Shown: one piece after another, positions 60,404 through 64,000 of the stretch
Position numbering within the stretch: position 1 is the first letter of the stretch
Layout of the letters: each line of letters opens with the position of its first letter
Assembly: GCA_030532895.1 (NCBI GenBank)
Contig: JAUNKF010000018.1
Coordinates: 1 to 64,000, forward strand
Direction of reading: 5' to 3'
Length of the DNA stretch: 64,000 nucleotides
Origin: Lautropia sp.
Lineage (GTDB): Bacteria > Pseudomonadota > Gammaproteobacteria > Burkholderiales > Burkholderiaceae_E
The notes under the pieces: generated by a model
Databases searched by the model: none
What the model was told of the DNA's origin: nothing
What the model saw: the letters and a program-made list of their open reading frames with translations, nothing else
Program-made: the position numbers and the translations under genes

Positions 60404-62263
60404 TTATTCGACCGTGACCGACTTGGCCAGGTTCCGGGGCTTGTCCACGTCGGTGCCACGGGCCAGGGCCGCATGGTAGGAAAGCAGCTGCAACGGCACC
60501 ACGTGGAGGATCGGCGACAGTGGCCCGGCGTGATCGACGAGGTTGATCACGTGCAGGAAGTCTTCTTCCTCGATATGGGTGTCACGGTCGGCAAAGACGA
60601 ACAGCTCGCCGCCACGGGCACGCACTTCCTGGATGTTGGACTTTAGCTTTTCGATCAGCGCGTCTTTGGGAGCCACCACCACCACTGGCATGTTGGCGTC
60701 CACGAGCGCAAGCGGGCCGTGCTTCAGCTCGCCGGCCGCATAGGCTTCGGCGTGGATGTAGGTGATTTCCTTCAGCTTGAGCGCGCCTTCCATCGCGATC
60801 GGGAAATGCACGTCACGGCCGAGGAAGAGTGCATGATCCTTCTCGGCAAATCGTTTGGCCCAAGCTTTGACGGCCGGTTCGATCGACAGCACATGGTTCA
60901 TGGCGGCCGGCAGGTGACGCAGCTGCGTGAGCAGCTCGGTCTCCCGGTTGGGGGAGAGTTCGCCACGCAGTTTGGCCATCACCATCGTGAGCAGGAAGAG
61001 GGCGGCCAGCTGGGTCGTGAAGGCTTTGGTCGAGGCCACACCGATTTCAGGGCCGGCACGGGTCAAAAAGCGCAGCTTGCTGGCACGTATCAGGGCCGAC
61101 TCGGGTACGTTGCAGATCGACAGCGTGTCGGTCATGCCCTTGCCCTTGGCGTGCTGCAGCGCGGCCAGCGTGTCAGCCGTTTCACCCGACTGCGAGATCG
61201 TGATGACGAGGGTGTTCTCCTGGGGTACCGGGTCGCGGTAGCGGTATTCGCTGGCGATCTCGACATCGGTCGGGATGCGAGCGATCGATTCGAGCCAGTA
61301 TTTCGCCACGAAGCCGGCGTGGTAGCTGGTGCCGCAGGCGAGGATCAGGATGCGCTTGGCACGTTTGAAGATCGTTTCGGCATCGGCACCGAAGAGACCC
61401 GGTTGCAGAGAGCTGGCGTGCTGGATCATCTCCAGCGTGTTGCCGATGGCGCCCGGCTGCTCGAAGATCTCCTTCTGCATGTAGTGGTCGTAGTTGCCCA
61501 GCTCGACCGCATCGGCCGACAGCTGGCTCTCGACCACCGGACGCTCGACGAGCTGGCCGGCTTCGTCACGAATCTCGTAGCCGTCGCAGGTCATCGTGAC
61601 CAGGTCGCCTTCTTCGAGGTAGACGACGAACTTCGTCACTTGCAACAGGGCCGAGGTGTCGGAGGCGAGGAAGTTCTCGCCCTTGCCGGTGCCTTCGGCG
61701 CCCACGCCCAGCAGCAGCGGCGAGCCGCGACGGGTGCCGACGACGGTGCCAGGTTCCTGGCTGCTGATGACGGCCAGTGCGTAAGCGCCTTCGAGCTGTT
61801 TGACGGCTGCCGTGACGGCATCGGTCAGCCCCAGACCGCCCACCACCAGCGAGTGGACGAGGTGGGCCACCACTTCGGTGTCGGTCTGCGACTGGAATGC
61901 GTAGCCCTTGGCCTTCAGTGCGTTGCGCAGGCTTTCATGGTTTTCGATGATGCCGTTGTGCACCACCGAGATCTTCACGCCCTGACCTTCGGAAATGTGC
62001 GGGTGGGCGTTGCCTTCGTTCACGCCGCCGTGGGTGGCCCAACGCGTGTGGGCGATGCCGGTGGGGGCATCGGCGGCGGATTCTTCGGCACGGGTCTCCA
62101 GCTCGGCCACACGGCCGACGGCACGCACGCGGCCCATCTGGCCGTCGTTGGCGAGCAGTGCGATGCCGGCCGAGTCGTAACCACGGTATTCGAGCTTGCG
62201 CAGCCCTTCGATCAGGACGGGAACGATATTACGTTGAGCAACTGCACCAACGATGCCACACAT
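60404..62263 (-). CDS. glmS: Glutamine-fructose-6-phosphate aminotransferase
   Basis: Makes glucosamine-6-phosphate from fructose-6-phosphate and glutamine, the first committed step to UDP-GlcNAc for peptidoglycan and LPS. The 619-residue protein begins [20 protein letters not shown], with catalytic Cys2 exposed after Met removal. The glutaminase domain (1-240) includes [18 protein letters not shown]. Two SIS sugar-isomerase domains follow ([32 protein letters not shown]), and the C-terminus is [11 protein letters not shown]. Length is normal. It follows glmU in the same direction after a 271-bp gap. Confidence 0.97.
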   Translation of the reverse strand: MCGIVGAVAQRNIVPVLIEGLRKLEYRGYDSAGIALLANDGQMGRVRAVGRVAELETRAEESAADAPTGIAHTRWATHGGVNEGNAHPHISEGQGVKISVVHNGIIENHESLRNALKAKGYAFQSQTDTEVVAHLVHSLVVGGLGLTDAVTAAVKQLEGAYALAVISSQEPGTVVGTRRGSPLLLGVGAEGTGKGENFLASDTSALLQVTKFVVYLEEGDLVTMTCDGYEIRDEAGQLVERPVVESQLSADAVELGNYDHYMQKEIFEQPGAIGNTLEMIQHASSLQPGLFGADAETIFKRAKRILILACGTSYHAGFVAKYWLESIARIPTDVEIASEYRYRDPVPQENTLVITISQSGETADTLAALQHAKGKGMTDTLSICNVPESALIRASKLRFLTRAGPEIGVASTKAFTTQLAALFLLTMVMAKLRGELSPNRETELLTQLRHLPAAMNHVLSIEPAVKAWAKRFAEKDHALFLGRDVHFPIAMEGALKLKEITYIHAEAYAAGELKHGPLALVDANMPVVVVAPKDALIEKLKSNIQEVRARGGELFVFADRDTHIEEEDFLHVINLVDHAGPLSPILHVVPLQLLSYHAALARGTDVDKPRNLAKSVTVE

Positions 62264-62534
62264 AGATGTTTCTCTCTGCTTGGTCGGGATGGAACCGGTT
62301 CAGGCATGAACCGGTCGATGTCGGGTGCACCGGACTGTTGGCGGTCTGGGCCGTCTGGCTCAGGCTGACATCAGCCAGGGGGCGGGTCTTGGGGTGTCAT
62401 TCGTCAGCCGGTAGTCGGCCGTGGGCTGCCCGCATGGCCGATGGACTGTGGTCCAAGGCGCCAAGTGCTTGGCCACCCGTGTCGGGCGCAGGGGCGATGG
62501 GGCAGGTCGGGGCTGAGCGGACGACGTGGGTATT

Positions 62535-63902
62535 TCATGCCTTGGGGGTTTTTTCCGGGCGTTTCCACTCGGGCAGGCTTTTCTGTGGCGTCCGGCTGAT
62601 CGTCAGGGTGTCGGCCGGGGCTTCCTTCGTGAGCGTGGTACCGGCACCCAGGGTGGCACCACGACGCACGGTGACAGGGGCCACCAGTTGCGTGTCGCTG
62701 CCCACGAACACATCGTCTTCGATGATGGTCTTGTGCTTGTTGACCCCATCGTAGTTGCAGGTGATGGTGCCGGCGCCCACGTTGACGCGCGAGCCGATCT
62801 CGGCATCGCCGATGTAGGACAGATGGTTGATCTTGCTGCCGGTGCCGGTCTTCGCGTTCTTGATCTCGACGAAGTTGCCGACGTGGTTGTCCTCACCCAG
62901 CGCGGTGCCGGGGCGAAGGCGGGCGAAGGGGCCGATGCGGTTGTTGGGGCCGACCTCGGCGCTGTCGATCACGGACATGGGCAATACATGGGTGCCATCG
63001 GCGATGACACAATCCTTCAGCACGCAGTTGGGGCCGATCTTGACCCCTTTGCCGAGGGTAACTTCGCCTTCGAAGACGCACCCCACGTCAATGGCCACGT
63101 CACGGCCGCAGACGAGGTTGCCACGGATGTCGATGCGATCCGGGTCGACCAGCATGACACCGCTGTCGGTCAGCCGGTTGGCGAGGTTGCGCTGGTGGCG
63201 ACGCTCCAGATAGGCGAGCTGGGTCTTGCTGTTGACGCCCAGTGTCTCCCAGTTGGCGGCCGGGTGAGCGGTGGTGACGCCGGTGCCATCGGCGACGGCT
63301 GCGGCAATCACGTCCGTGAGGTAATACTCGTTCTGGGCGTTGTCATTCTTCAGGGCCGCCAACCAGCGCTTGAGCGGCACGGTGGGCGCGATCAGGATGC
63401 CGGTGTTGACCTCGTTGATCTTCAGTGTCTCGGCGTCGGCATCCTTCTGTTCGACGATTTTCTGAACCCGCCCTTGGGCATCGCGCACGATGCGGCCGTA
63501 CCCGGTCGGGTCGTCGGCGAACTCGGTCAGCAGCGCCAGCTGGCCCTGGCTGGCGGCATCGCGCAGCCGTTGCAGCGTGTCGGTGGTGACGAGCGGCACG
63601 TCTCCGTAGAGGATCAGTGTGGGGACGGTTTCGTCGAGCTGGGGCACGGCCTGAGCCACCGCGTGGCCGGTGCCCAGCTGCGGGGATTGCTTGGCCCAGC
63701 ACAGATCGGCCTGGTCGGCGAAGACGCCCTGCACCTGTTCGCCCCCATGACCGAAGACCACCACCAGCCGGCGGGGAATCAGGGTTCGGGCGGTGTCAAT
63801 GACATGGCCCAGCAGCGGTTTGCCGGCCAGCGGATGCAGCACTTTCGGCAGGTCGGAATTCATCCGTTTGCCCATGCCGGCAGCCAGGATCACGATGTTC
63901 AT
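62535..63902 (-). CDS. glmU: Bifunctional UDP-GlcNAc pyrophosphorylase / GlcN-1-P acetyltransferase
   Basis: Acetylates glucosamine-1-phosphate and then couples it to UTP, giving UDP-GlcNAc. The 455-residue protein starts [23 protein letters not shown] (nucleotide-binding loop) and has [21 protein letters not shown] and NEVNTGI in the uridyltransferase half. The C-terminal half is a left-handed beta-helix acetyltransferase (hexapeptide repeats from about 250; [30 protein letters not shown]). Pairing with glmS keeps the amino-sugar pathway together. The 271-bp gap to glmS and the 98 bp to the right edge hold no gene I can support. Confidence 0.97.
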   Translation of the reverse strand: MNIVILAAGMGKRMNSDLPKVLHPLAGKPLLGHVIDTARTLIPRRLVVVFGHGGEQVQGVFADQADLCWAKQSPQLGTGHAVAQAVPQLDETVPTLILYGDVPLVTTDTLQRLRDAASQGQLALLTEFADDPTGYGRIVRDAQGRVQKIVEQKDADAETLKINEVNTGILIAPTVPLKRWLAALKNDNAQNEYYLTDVIAAAVADGTGVTTAHPAANWETLGVNSKTQLAYLERRHQRNLANRLTDSGVMLVDPDRIDIRGNLVCGRDVAIDVGCVFEGEVTLGKGVKIGPNCVLKDCVIADGTHVLPMSVIDSAEVGPNNRIGPFARLRPGTALGEDNHVGNFVEIKNAKTGTGSKINHLSYIGDAEIGSRVNVGAGTITCNYDGVNKHKTIIEDDVFVGSDTQLVAPVTVRRGATLGAGTTLTKEAPADTLTISRTPQKSLPEWKRPEKTPKA

Positions 63903-64000
63903 CTGAAGCTCGGAATAACAGGAAAAATGAGACAGGCCGTCTCTGTCAAGCTGGCGTCGATCGGCGCCGAGGCACGATGCCGTCCGCGTGCCATCAGGTG

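Noticed and set aside
60719-62368. Long open frame (549 codons) on the + strand opposite glmS
   Set aside because: Same reason: it covers a secure gene on the other strand and shows only composition typical of antisense reading.
62264-62534. glmS ribozyme or riboswitch upstream of glmS
   Set aside because: That element is typical of Gram-positive bacteria and I see none of its conserved pairing here.

Overview
The window is high-GC chromosomal DNA from a bacterium that looks like a beta-proteobacterium of the Burkholderiales. The evidence is the gene content: a gatCAB operon, divergent pyrE and exonuclease III genes, a MaeB-type malic enzyme fused to a phosphotransacetylase domain, AmpG, QueH, the imelysin/di-heme/imelysin/DUF1513 iron operon, glmS and glmU. 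A genus such as Lautropia is possible, but I cannot establish it from sequence alone. I saw no rRNA, tRNA or CRISPR array.

Layout. 0-6 kb: the end of gatC, gatA, a lipoprotein, gatB, a DUF4124-like protein, pyrE and exonuclease III. 6-12 kb: one very large gene (1905 aa) that joins a DEDD-type exonuclease-like domain, a RecQ-type helicase and a UvrD-type helicase. 12-13.7 kb: a hipBA toxin-antitoxin operon with two clear operators around its promoter. 14-26.4 kb: a block of clearly lower GC that I read as a horizontally acquired lipid-like biosynthetic cluster. Its left arm (+ strand) encodes a Tat-exported FAD amine oxidase, a DUF2834 membrane protein and a fusion of a UbiB/ABC1 kinase to a class III aminotransferase. 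Its right arm (- strand) encodes a split BtaA-like (DUF3419) SAM:3-amino-3-carboxypropyl transferase, an acyl-CoA dehydrogenase, a fatty acyl-AMP ligase, an acyl carrier protein and a KAS III-like synthase. Decayed insertion sequences fill the space between the two convergent arms. An IS3-family element and an IS30-family element close the right side. The block is bracketed by a 299-bp exact direct repeat of hipA, which marks how it arrived or was rearranged.

29-43 kb returns to host-like DNA: maeB, ampG, a yqjDE-like envelope operon, a four-gene iron-uptake operon (imelysin, DUF1111 di-heme protein, imelysin, DUF1513) with a possible Fur site, a carboxylesterase and queH. 43-51 kb: an iron-type ABC importer (binding protein, permease, ATPase) and an RND efflux pair without its outer-membrane partner. 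51-58 kb: a secreted copper-radical-oxidase lipoprotein, a large adhesin-like protein and a DUF937 protein. 58-64 kb: an AI-2E family permease, a BigR/SqrR-like ArsR regulator, glmS and glmU.

Working together. GatCAB corrects mischarged Glu/Asp-tRNAs. GlmU and GlmS supply amino-sugar precursors of the envelope, and AmpG recycles muropeptides. Two separate iron systems sit close together. The most novel part is the acquired cluster: its enzymes would load a fatty acid onto a carrier protein, oxidise it and add amino or amino-carboxypropyl groups. The product is unknown.
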